From Chloroflexota bacterium (GTDB lineage: Bacteria; Chloroflexota; Anaerolineae; Anaerolineales; Villigracilaceae), in contig JACAEM010000023.1 of assembly GCA_013388855.1 (NCBI GenBank), positions 186,001 through 250,000 of the forward strand: DNA of 64,000 nt. Reading direction: 5' to 3'. A program made the translations under genes and the position numbers. The notes beneath the pieces were generated by a model. It was not told the DNA's origin, did no database searches, and saw nothing but the letters and a program-made list of their open reading frames with translations. Shown in pieces: positions 54,273 through 62,755 of this stretch. Each line of letters begins with the position of its first letter. Position 1 is the stretch's first letter.

Positions 54273-54689
54273 ATGGCTGAACTAAAGACAAAGCGTACCG
54301 ATGCCAGCGTGGAAAAATTTCTCGAAGAGGTCAAGGACAAGCAAGTCCGCGCAGATTGTTACCGAATCATGGACATCATGAAGAAGGTAGTTAAAGCGGA
54401 ACCGAAGATGTGGGGCGCAAGCATCGTCGGGTTTGGAGAGTATCACTACAAATATCAGTCGGGACGCGAAAATGACTGGTTCTTGGTGGGTTTCTCGCCC
54501 CGCAAACAAAATCTCACACTCTATCTCATGGGCGGTTTTGATGGGCATGAGGGAACGCTTGGCAAACTGGGGAAACACACCATTGGCAAGGGTTGTCTTT
54601 ACATCAAAAAATTGGACGATATCAACACCAAGGTCTTGAAAGAACTCATCACACAATCCGTCAAACGGATGAAAAAAGCCGCATCATAA
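54273..54689 (+). CDS. DUF1801 domain protein (YdhG-like)
   Basis: A 138-residue soluble protein. DCYRIMDIMKKV, PKMWGASIVGFGEYHYKY, and GRENDWFLVGFSPRK are typical of DUF1801. Function unknown; likely small-ligand binding. GGGAGG lies nine bases before the ATG at 54273; an ATG at 54243 precedes the site. Followed by a terminator. Confidence 0.85.
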   Translation: MAELKTKRTDASVEKFLEEVKDKQVRADCYRIMDIMKKVVKAEPKMWGASIVGFGEYHYKYQSGRENDWFLVGFSPRKQNLTLYLMGGFDGHEGTLGKLGKHTIGKGCLYIKKLDDINTKVLKELITQSVKRMKKAAS

Positions 54690-54737
54690 CCTTCCAATAC
54701 AATCAAAACGGGGAGAAGTCGAAAGTGACATCTCAAG

Positions 54738-54776
54738 ACCGTCCCGGAGGCTGGTTGACACCTTCGGGACGGTTCC
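54738..54776 (+). terminator. Rho-independent terminator after DUF1801 gene
   Basis: Thirteen-pair stem with one G-T, ACCGTCCCGGAGG / CCTTCGGGACGGT, ten-base loop, then TCC. Related to the hairpin at 56625. Confidence 0.7.
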
Positions 54777-54860
54777 CTGGACACTGATAAACAAAGGCAA
54801 ATGAAGGGAGGGCGTAAGCGAAACCCGGTACACAGCGACAAATATCCAAGGAAATCAATC

Positions 54861-55949
54861 ATGAACGGACGAAAAATTTACTGGTGGATATTTATCGTAT
54901 CGATGCTAACGGTACATGCCTGCGGGACGACACCCGCTTCCCCGCCCACGCCGACAGTTGCCCCCTCTCTGACAGCCTCCCCTTTTCCCACGCCGACTCC
55001 CACCGAACCCTCCACAGCCACTCCCGTCCCTACAGCAACGCCCATCCCGCACCCGCTTGAGATCAGCGCCATGCGCGCCCGGCAATATCCCGGTAGCGAC
55101 ATCGTTATCGAGGATGTCCTCGACCCCGGCGTAAATTACAGCCGCTATTACGTCTCCTACTACTCGGAAGGGTTGAAAATCTACGCCTTGATGACCATCC
55201 CCCAGGGAGAACGGCCGGCGGCAGGCTGGCCCGTCGTCATCTTCAACCATGGCTACATTCCGCCGGACGTCTACCGTACCACCGAGCGCTACGTCGCCTA
55301 CGTGGATCGGATTGCCCGCAGCGGCTACATCGTCTTCCGCTCCGACTATCGCGGGCATGACCGCTCCGAGGGCGTTGCCGGAGGCGCGTACAGCCGCCCT
55401 GATTACACCGTGGATGTGCTCAACGCTGTTGCCTCCATGAAACGTCATCCCGACGCCGACCCGAACCGCATCGGCATGTGGGGACATTCGATGGGCGGCT
55501 ACATCACCCTGCGCTCGATGGTCATTACTGGGGACATCAAGGCGGGTGTCATCTGGGCGGGCGTGGTCGCCTCCTACTCTGACCTGCTGTATAACTGGCG
55601 GCGCGGCCCCACCGCCTCGCCCGATTCATCCCCCCGCCCCGGCTCGTGGAGGATGACGTTCGTCGAGCAATACGGCTCTCCCGAGGAGAATCCCGAATTC
55701 TGGGACTCGATCTCCGCCAATTCGTACCTGAACGATGTATCCGGTCCGATCCAACTGCATCATGGAACTTCCGACACCGATGTCCCGGTCGCATTTTCAG
55801 AAGACCTCTTCTTCCAAATGCTGGATGCCGGTCAATACGTGGAACTGTACAAATACGACGGCGACAACCACAACATCTCCAACTATTTCAGCACCGCCAT
55901 GCAGCGGACGATTGAATTTTTCGACAGGTATGTTAAACTGGGGGAATGA
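54861..55949 (+). CDS. Alpha/beta-hydrolase lipoprotein (S9-like)
   Basis: A 362-residue lipoprotein: signal with VHAC (Cys21), Thr/Pro linker (about 25-60) and an alpha/beta-hydrolase domain with Ser in WGHSMGG, Asp in GTSDTDVP and His in GDNHNIS. The full triad suggests a surface-attached esterase or peptidase. Start at 54861 after AAGGA; an ATG at 54801 is upstream of the site. Its stop overlaps the next start (ATGA). Confidence 0.85.
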   Translation: MNGRKIYWWIFIVSMLTVHACGTTPASPPTPTVAPSLTASPFPTPTPTEPSTATPVPTATPIPHPLEISAMRARQYPGSDIVIEDVLDPGVNYSRYYVSYYSEGLKIYALMTIPQGERPAAGWPVVIFNHGYIPPDVYRTTERYVAYVDRIARSGYIVFRSDYRGHDRSEGVAGGAYSRPDYTVDVLNAVASMKRHPDADPNRIGMWGHSMGGYITLRSMVITGDIKAGVIWAGVVASYSDLLYNWRRGPTASPDSSPRPGSWRMTFVEQYGSPEENPEFWDSISANSYLNDVSGPIQLHHGTSDTDVPVAFSEDLFFQMLDAGQYVELYKYDGDNHNISNYFSTAMQRTIEFFDRYVKLGE

Positions 55950-56626
55950 CAACCCGTCTCTATCTCGTCCGGCATGGAGCCACTCCCCTGACCGCAGAAG
56001 ACCGGTTCTCCGGCGCGGCAAACGTCTATCTCTCCGACGAAGGTCGGTTGCAGGTCGGGCAACTTGCCCGGCGGCTGGCGGATGACGACATCTCCGCCAT
56101 CTATGCCAGCCCGCTCGACCGGACAATGGAAACGGCGGATATCCTCGCCAAGCCTCATCGGTTGACACCCTTTCCGAAGGACGGGTTGCGCGAGATCAGC
56201 CACGGTCATTGGGAGGGATTGTCGCGCAGGGAAGTGGAGGAGAAATACCCCGACGAATATGCTGCCTGGGAGGCCGATCCGTTCACGTTTGCACCGGTGG
56301 AGGGCGAGTCGGGCATCAGCGTGTTGGCGCGTGCCCTGCCGGTGATCCGTGAAATCGTGGTCAACCACAAGGACAGGAACGTGCTGGTCGTTTCGCACAA
56401 AGCCACTCTGAGGCTCATCATCAGCAGTCTGTTGGGGTTCGATGCGCGCGGATACCGTGACCGGCTCGATCAGGCCCCCGCCTGCCTGAACATCCTGGAT
56501 TTCAAGGATACCGTCCGTGCCCGGCTGATGTTGTTCAACGACATTTCCCACTATGCAGATCATCCCCTTCGCCCGCATGGGCACCTCTCCCGCTGGTGGG
56601 ATTTGACGACTCCACCTGAGAAATAA
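55946..56626 (+). CDS. Histidine phosphatase (CobC/GpmB-like)
   Basis: A 226-residue phosphatase with RHG at 9-11, ASPLDRTMETA (second Arg), a Glu in REISHGHWEGL and a second His in VVSHKATLR. These fit alpha-ribazole-phosphate phosphatase or broad-specificity phosphoglycerate phosphatases. Translationally coupled to the hydrolase upstream and closed by a terminator. Confidence 0.9.
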   Translation: MTTRLYLVRHGATPLTAEDRFSGAANVYLSDEGRLQVGQLARRLADDDISAIYASPLDRTMETADILAKPHRLTPFPKDGLREISHGHWEGLSRREVEEKYPDEYAAWEADPFTFAPVEGESGISVLARALPVIREIVVNHKDRNVLVVSHKATLRLIISSLLGFDARGYRDRLDQAPACLNILDFKDTVRARLMLFNDISHYADHPLRPHGHLSRWWDLTTPPEK

Positions 56627-56668
56627 ACCGTCCCGAAGGGTTTCAAAGGACTCTTCGGGACGGTTTCT
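56625..56668 (+). terminator. Rho-independent terminator
   Basis: Fourteen-pair stem AAACCGTCCCGAAG / CTTCGGGACGGTTT overlapping the stop codon, 14-base loop, then CTG. It separates the phosphatase from the downstream operon. Confidence 0.8.
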
Positions 56669-56847
56669 GTGAAAATCAGCGGGAGAAAGCCTCGGGCAAC
56701 GGCATCAAGCCCCGGCTGGGAGGGAGGCGGGCAAATTCCTTTACACAAGGAACAAGAGGGCGAATCAAATTTGGAGTAAAATGAGTGCCATTCAGGTATC
56801 CACTCGTTGCCATGACAATTTGATAATCCCAGTCCAGGAGGTTGGTT

Positions 56848-58242
56848 ATGTTCGTAACCCGGAACCTTTATCAGAACGATGAAAAATGGAAGAACACCAA
56901 ACTTGGAAATTCCTCTGAAACCATCGGCGGCTGGGGATGCCTGCTGACATCCGTCACGATGATGCTGAATGGCATCGGCTATAACGAGACCCCCGAAACG
57001 GTCAATGAAAAAATGAAGAACGCTGGCGGTTTTCAGGGAGCGTTTTTTATCCCGAGCGTTTTGCCGTATGTATGGTCCAACTGCGCCTACCGCGACATGC
57101 AACCCTGTGAAACCATGCCTGCTCCCATCGCCCAGATCGACGCGGCGGTGGCGGCGGGCAAACCTGTCATCCTGCAGGTGGATTGGAACAAGCAGGTGGG
57201 CATCCAGACCCATTTCGTCCTCGTCAAGGAGAAAAAGGGCAACGATTACGTCCTGTACGACCCTTACAAATATTCCGGCGATGGCCCCGACAAGGAAGTG
57301 CTGTTGACCAGCCGGTACAAATATAACGGCGCAACAATCGAATCGGAGATCAGCGCGGTACTGTGGTTCGACTCATACAGCGCCACGCCTCCTGAACCGC
57401 CCAAGGTCTCGAAGGTTCCCGTCCCAGCGGATAAACTCATCCTGTACGCTGCGGAGGATGATCTCGCCCTGCGCGCCGAGCCGTCTGTGAACGGCTACCT
57501 CTGGAAGCGAATGTTGAAAGGCACCGAATTGATTTCGCTCGAGTCGAAAACCGCCGCCAAGGCAAAAATTGGGGTGAACGGTCAGTGGATCAACGTGCAG
57601 GACCCGAAAGGCGATCAGGGATACGTCGCCGCGTGGTATGTTTCCGAGACCAAAGGACAGCCTCCAGCTTCCCCGGCGGGGACGACGCCTTCCACGCCGG
57701 CAACGGGTTCCCCGACTACTGCGACACCCACTCCCAAACCGCTTCCCGCTGGCGCCCTGGCGTTCTACCCAATCGAAGAGCTTTCCCTGCGTTCACAGCC
57801 GGTGATCGTCCCTGAAACGTTGATCCGCCGTGTCCCGGTCACTGAGATGCTGGTCAGCGTGGAGCCTGCCAACCAGGTCATCCCCAAGGTCGGCGTGACA
57901 GGACAATGGGTTAAGGTACGCGACACAGCGAACAAGGAAGGCTATGCCGCCGCGTGGTATATCAAATATGCCAGCGGCTCCACGGCGCAGCAATCTGCGC
58001 CGGCATCCGCGCTTCTGGCGGGCGGTCCGCTCAAAGTGAAGGCGACTGCCGAGGGCATCGCCCTGCGCAAACAGCCCATCGTCAGCGACGCCACGCTGAT
58101 CAAACGCCTCCCGCTGGGCACGGAATTTACCGTCACCGAACCAAACGCCGAGACAAAGATCGGCATGAATGACCAATGGCTTAAAGTGAAGGATCCCGCC
58201 GGCGTGGAAGGATACGTCGCCGCGTGGTTCGTCGCCCGCTAA
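56848..58242 (+). CDS. C39-like cysteine peptidase with three SH3b domains
   Basis: A 464-residue protein. The N-terminal domain (about 1-180) has the C39-like peptidase layout: Cys31 in GGWGCLLTS, His122 in QTHFVLV and Asp138 in LYDPY. Three SH3b-like domains follow (about 200-270, 305-375, 390-464), each ending in a QW-V-D--G--GYVAAW pattern, separated by Pro/Thr linkers. No signal peptide is visible, so it may act in the cytoplasm or be released by lysis. Start at 56848 after AGGAGG; a TTG at 56842 is in the site. First gene of the TIR operon, 12 bases upstream of the TIR-WD40 gene. Confidence 0.8.
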   Translation: MFVTRNLYQNDEKWKNTKLGNSSETIGGWGCLLTSVTMMLNGIGYNETPETVNEKMKNAGGFQGAFFIPSVLPYVWSNCAYRDMQPCETMPAPIAQIDAAVAAGKPVILQVDWNKQVGIQTHFVLVKEKKGNDYVLYDPYKYSGDGPDKEVLLTSRYKYNGATIESEISAVLWFDSYSATPPEPPKVSKVPVPADKLILYAAEDDLALRAEPSVNGYLWKRMLKGTELISLESKTAAKAKIGVNGQWINVQDPKGDQGYVAAWYVSETKGQPPASPAGTTPSTPATGSPTTATPTPKPLPAGALAFYPIEELSLRSQPVIVPETLIRRVPVTEMLVSVEPANQVIPKVGVTGQWVKVRDTANKEGYAAAWYIKYASGSTAQQSAPASALLAGGPLKVKATAEGIALRKQPIVSDATLIKRLPLGTEFTVTEPNAETKIGMNDQWLKVKDPAGVEGYVAAWFVAR

Positions 58243-58254
58243 TCGGGATATTTC

Positions 58255-61200
58255 ATGGCTGAGACCAATCAGGGAACAAACGGGAAAGTCTTCATTTCCT
58301 ACTCCCGCAGGGATAAGGCTTTCGTTAAAAAATTAAACAGCGCCCTGGATGCCGCCGGTGTGCAAGCCTGGGTGGATTGGGAGGGTATCCAGCTGGCGTC
58401 CGACTGGATGGCGACCATCACAAGCGCCATTCAGGGCAGCGACGCGTTCCTGTTTGTCATCAGCCCGGACTCGCTCAAGTCAAAAGTCTGCGCCGAGGAG
58501 TTGGAACTCGGTCTCAAGCTCAACAAGAAACTCATCCCCGTTCTCTACCGTGAACCGGAAAAAGGCACGGCGATGCATGAAAGACTCGCCGGCACCAACT
58601 GGGTCTACCTGCGCAAACAGGATAAATTCACCGAGATCATCCCCCGGCTGGTCGAATCCATCAACACCGATCTGGAGTGGGTGCGCCAGCACACGCGCCT
58701 GCTTGAACGCGCTCTCGAATGGGAAAGGAAGAATAAGAACAACAGCTTTCTGCTGGTCGGCACAGACCTCGAAGATGCCGAACGTTGGATGAGCGAAGCC
58801 GCGACCAAACCGAACCGGCAGGTTCTCCCTTTGCAGGTGGAATACATCCGCGCCAGCCGCGCAAGGGAGATCAGCCGCCAGCGCAGCCTGCTGGTGGGGG
58901 TATCACTCGCGCTGGTGGTTAGCATCGTGCTGGGGGTGCTGGCTTTGATAGCTCGCAACGATGCAAATGAACAGCGAAAAGTTGCCGTGACAAAGCAAGC
59001 CGAGGCGGAGGCGGCGCAACTCCGAGCGGAACAAAACGAATTGTACGCAAAGCAGGAGGAGGCGCGCGCCGAACAAAACCAGCAGCTTGCCGAGGAAAAA
59101 CAAAAGGAAGCTGAGGAGAAGACCAACCTTGCCAATGCCCAGCGCAGCGCGGCACTTTCGCAGATCTACCAAAGCCGCGCCGGCGAATTGGATACCAGCA
59201 CCCTGCTTGCCATCGACTCTTACCTGCGTGACGAATCGTTTCTGGCGGAGAACCTCCTCCGCATCAACGCAAGCCTGATGCCAATTCCGGTTGCCCAGAT
59301 GAAGCAGGATGGCGGCATATTCAATATCGAGTGGGACCCGGAGTACGAATATTTCGTGACCGGCAACAAGACCGATGATGCCCTCGACAGCGCAGCTCGA
59401 AATCAAGCCTGTGTCTGGCGTGCAAGCGATGGGGCGCAGAGATATTGCGTCCTGCACGACGATGATGTGAACGATGCCCTATACAGCCCGGACGGCAAAT
59501 ATCTGATCACCGGCAGCACCGACAAGACCCTGCGCATCTGGAACGCGGCAGACGGTTCCCTGGTGAAGCAGTTCGACTTCCCGGATGAGATTCTCGACCT
59601 GGACATCCATGACAATCTGCTGGCGGTTTCCAGAAAAGAACAGACTCTCACGGTCATCGACCTCGACAACCTGGAACTTCCATCAGCGGTTCGAAACTTC
59701 AACCGAAATGCCGGAGCGTCCGCTGTTAAATTCTCTCCCGATGGCAGGTTTCTTGCCTTCGGGATGACAACCGGCAAGGTGATGTTCTGGCGTGTTGGTC
59801 AAAATTCACAACTTTTTTATGATGGGCCAGTCCACACGAACAGCAATTACGTTGTCCTCGCATTCAGCAATGACAGTGCCTGGCTTGCTTCAGGCGGTGG
59901 CGACAGCATTGCCCGGCTGACGAAGAATGACGGCTCTCAACGGGAAACCATCCCCCACGGCGACTGGGTGGAGGATGTTGCATTCAGCCCGGACAATTCC
60001 TGGTTCGTGACAGTATCGGACGATGAAAAGGTGCGGGTGGTGGAAACAGACACCGGCAACGAACTCTTGCGCATGTCTCATACGGATTTTGTGCAAAAGG
60101 TGGAGGTTAGCCGGGACGGGCAGTGGATTGCATCCACGGGCTATGATGAGGTGGTGCGGATCTGGGACTCCGCTTCGGGGGATCAGATGCTGGAGTTCCC
60201 GCTGGATTCGATTGGCTCGGCAATCGCCTTCAACCACGACGCATCCCGGGTCATTGCGGCAGACGAGGATGGCAACATCAGCATTTGGGACACTTCTGCT
60301 CTTGCCAGCCGCGTTGCCAATATCCAGTTTCCGGAATTCCTGCACGAAGCCCGCTTCACTCCCAGCGGTGAGACTTTGATTGTCAATTCGGATGATTACC
60401 GAATTTGGGGCATACCGACAGGGGATATGACCCGGATCAAGGATGGCAGGCAAGGCAGAGTCATCTTGACTGCGGATAATCTCACCTACGACACGGCAAT
60501 CAGTCCCGACTCGAAGTGGATCGCCGCAGTGGAATTCGACAGTGCGAACACGCAAAATAACCGCGGGATTCTGGTTAGCCTGGATGGAAGAATCAAGTTC
60601 CCGCTTCAGCATGGAGGCGAGGTCACCGGGATCGGGTTCAGCAGTGACAGTCAATACGTCATCACATCCGGCGCCAATGGGATTATTTCCTTTTGGGATG
60701 TGAATACCGGTGAAAGAAGGTTCGATCTGAAACAAACGGGAAAGGCCTACTCGCTCTCGGTAAGTCCAGTCGGCACACTCATTGCCGTCGGGTTGCACGA
60801 TGGGATTGCCATCTGGGATTTTGCCACACAGGCGCAGGTTGCAGAGCTTTCACAGTCCGGCGATATCGAAGTCCTGACCTTCAATCAGGACGGAACCTGG
60901 CTGGCATCGGGCAGTTCGGAAGGCAATGTGTTTCTCTGGAAGGTGGAAGGGGAAAGTTTCACCCAAACAGGCAGCAGCTTGCTGCTTGACGGCGTCCCTC
61001 AAGCCCTATCGTTCAGCACGGATAACCGCTGGCTGGCGGGTGGAGGCTCCTCAGGGTATGCCTATTTATGGGATGTTGCCGCCGCACAGGAATTGAACCG
61101 CATCCATCACAATGACCCGGTTACAAGCATCACCTTCTCTCCCGACGGGACATTGTTGTTTACCGTATCCAGAAAAGTGGTACGGATATGGGAGGTTGCA

Positions 61201-61347
61201 TCCCTCCCGCTCATCCCCCGCGACCAACTTGTCGATTTCGCCTGCACACACCTCACTTCCAACCTCAGCACGGATGAATGGCGTTCCCTCCTTGGAGAGG
61301 ATGAGCCATATCGTCCACTTTGCCCCGACCTGCCAGTGGAGGAATAA
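58255..61347 (+). CDS. TIR-transmembrane-coiled coil-WD40 repeat protein
   Basis: A 1030-residue protein. The TIR domain (about 10-140) starts KVFISYSRRD, has a BB-loop-like WVDWEGIQLASDW, and keeps the SxxCxxE motif (Ser76, Cys79, Glu82), so NAD+ hydrolysis is possible. A linker with helices leads to one transmembrane segment (about 213-234), a Glu/Gln/Ala-rich coiled coil (about 235-300), a helical region and a large WD40 array (about 340-1015; SPDGKYLITGSTDKTLRIW-like blades). TIR domains sense infection or act as NADase effectors; the WD40 propeller would be the sensor. The TIR domain is predicted cytoplasmic; propeller topology across the membrane is uncertain. Confidence 0.88.
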   Translation: MAETNQGTNGKVFISYSRRDKAFVKKLNSALDAAGVQAWVDWEGIQLASDWMATITSAIQGSDAFLFVISPDSLKSKVCAEELELGLKLNKKLIPVLYREPEKGTAMHERLAGTNWVYLRKQDKFTEIIPRLVESINTDLEWVRQHTRLLERALEWERKNKNNSFLLVGTDLEDAERWMSEAATKPNRQVLPLQVEYIRASRAREISRQRSLLVGVSLALVVSIVLGVLALIARNDANEQRKVAVTKQAEAEAAQLRAEQNELYAKQEEARAEQNQQLAEEKQKEAEEKTNLANAQRSAALSQIYQSRAGELDTSTLLAIDSYLRDESFLAENLLRINASLMPIPVAQMKQDGGIFNIEWDPEYEYFVTGNKTDDALDSAARNQACVWRASDGAQRYCVLHDDDVNDALYSPDGKYLITGSTDKTLRIWNAADGSLVKQFDFPDEILDLDIHDNLLAVSRKEQTLTVIDLDNLELPSAVRNFNRNAGASAVKFSPDGRFLAFGMTTGKVMFWRVGQNSQLFYDGPVHTNSNYVVLAFSNDSAWLASGGGDSIARLTKNDGSQRETIPHGDWVEDVAFSPDNSWFVTVSDDEKVRVVETDTGNELLRMSHTDFVQKVEVSRDGQWIASTGYDEVVRIWDSASGDQMLEFPLDSIGSAIAFNHDASRVIAADEDGNISIWDTSALASRVANIQFPEFLHEARFTPSGETLIVNSDDYRIWGIPTGDMTRIKDGRQGRVILTADNLTYDTAISPDSKWIAAVEFDSANTQNNRGILVSLDGRIKFPLQHGGEVTGIGFSSDSQYVITSGANGIISFWDVNTGERRFDLKQTGKAYSLSVSPVGTLIAVGLHDGIAIWDFATQAQVAELSQSGDIEVLTFNQDGTWLASGSSEGNVFLWKVEGESFTQTGSSLLLDGVPQALSFSTDNRWLAGGGSSGYAYLWDVAAAQELNRIHHNDPVTSITFSPDGTLLFTVSRKVVRIWEVASLPLIPRDQLVDFACTHLTSNLSTDEWRSLLGEDEPYRPLCPDLPVEE

Positions 61348-61348
61348 G

Positions 61349-62746
61349 ATGCAAACAGACAATATCATTTCTGCCCCAAACACGGAGGAACCCGCCATGG
61401 AAAACGAAAGCCGGAAAAATTCACCGATTCTGGATCTCGCCTGGTCCCAATATGCGGATCTCAACGCCTCCTCTTCCAGAGGGACTCGCGTGCATTACAC
61501 GATCCGGCGCTGGATTGCGTTGCTGGGAGTACTGGCAACGCTTTTTGCGATCCTCTCTCAGCTCTATCCTCGTGAAAATCCCGATGCGCCGGAAGGTTCC
61601 TGGAAACTGGTCCTTGGTCTGGTCATCCGGATTTTGCTCGTGGCTACACCGTTGGTTGCCTCCGCAATCGCCTATGTGGCCATGCGGAAATTTTCCAATG
61701 GCAGTTGGCTGGTCAAGCGCGCTGGAGCGGAGGAGGTTCTGAAGGAAATTTATTATTACCGTACGGTCCTGCAAAAGAACAAAAATCGTCGCCGTTATCT
61801 TGAAAAACGGCTCAATGAGATCCAAAGGCAGGTGTACATCAGCCTTGGCGGGGAGTATTCCTTCGAAGGCTACAACGGACCGATCCCGCCTCATTACAAC
61901 CCAAACGACCCCAACAGCGACCCGGGTTTTGACGATCTGACAGGCGAGCAGTATTTCAAGCGCAGGCTGGAAGAGCAATTATCCTGGCATAACCGCAGAA
62001 TCAATCAATACCAGGTTGAACGTGATAGGATACAGTGGATCATCATAGGCTTTGGCGTATTGGGCGCATTGCTTGCGGCATTCGATGAGTCGACGGTCTG
62101 GGTGGCGTTGACCGCATCCATTACAGCCGCCTACGTCGGTTGGCAGGAATTGCGCAATCTCGACGCCATTATCAAAAACTACAGCAAGGTCGTCCTCGAA
62201 CTCAAGATTCTTTATAACCACTGGATCAATCTTGAACCCGAGGAACGCACGACAGCCGAGTTCTATAAAATGGTGCATGGGTGCGAACAGGTATTGTGGG
62301 CGCAAAACACAGAATACATCAAATCTATGCAGGAAGCGCTCAAAGACTCCGACCTGGAAGAGGAAGCCAGCCTTGTCAACCGCGTGATCAGAGAGTCGGT
62401 CGACTCTGCAAGGCGAACGAAACAAGCCATGCACGACACCATCGTGGAAGGTACAAGAGTCACCTTGGAACATGCCGAGGAACAGGTGGGCGAGACCTTC
62501 CAGGCGGCATGGGGATCACTTGCCGAGGAGGCATCCTCCGAACTGGTGCAACAGGAACTGGCGGCAATGAGGGAGGCTGCCGCAGAGTGGGTGGAAAATG
62601 CCGTCGAGAAAGCATCCGATTTTGCATCGTCGCTTGAGCAGATCGCAAAGGAGTTCTCGAATGTCGAAGTGGGCAGGGATACCGCCAAGGAGGAACTCAA
62701 CGCCATCCTCTCCCGCTACCCAAAGACGAGCGAAGTGAAAGGGTAA
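61349..62746 (+). CDS. DUF4231/SLATT-type four-helix membrane protein
   Basis: A 465-residue protein with four hydrophobic helices (about 54-73, 86-112, 228-246, 249-266). KRAGAEEVLKEIYYYR after the second helix, the paired helices, the NLDAIIKNYSKVVLELKIL stretch and HGCEQVLWAQNTEY match DUF4231/SLATT families, predicted pore-forming effectors associated with SMODS and SLOG genes. The C-terminal 130 residues form an acidic coiled coil. Start at 61349, two bases after the TIR-WD40 stop, with GTGGAGGAATAAG as ribosome site. Likely the membrane effector of the operon. Confidence 0.8.
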   Translation: MQTDNIISAPNTEEPAMENESRKNSPILDLAWSQYADLNASSSRGTRVHYTIRRWIALLGVLATLFAILSQLYPRENPDAPEGSWKLVLGLVIRILLVATPLVASAIAYVAMRKFSNGSWLVKRAGAEEVLKEIYYYRTVLQKNKNRRRYLEKRLNEIQRQVYISLGGEYSFEGYNGPIPPHYNPNDPNSDPGFDDLTGEQYFKRRLEEQLSWHNRRINQYQVERDRIQWIIIGFGVLGALLAAFDESTVWVALTASITAAYVGWQELRNLDAIIKNYSKVVLELKILYNHWINLEPEERTTAEFYKMVHGCEQVLWAQNTEYIKSMQEALKDSDLEEEASLVNRVIRESVDSARRTKQAMHDTIVEGTRVTLEHAEEQVGETFQAAWGSLAEEASSELVQQELAAMREAAAEWVENAVEKASDFASSLEQIAKEFSNVEVGRDTAKEELNAILSRYPKTSEVKG

Positions 62747-62755
62747 GGGTCTCTC

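Noticed and set aside
56560-57213. Minus-strand frame of 217 codons across the start of the C39-like gene
   Set aside because: It crosses a terminator and overlaps two supported genes; no domain recognised.
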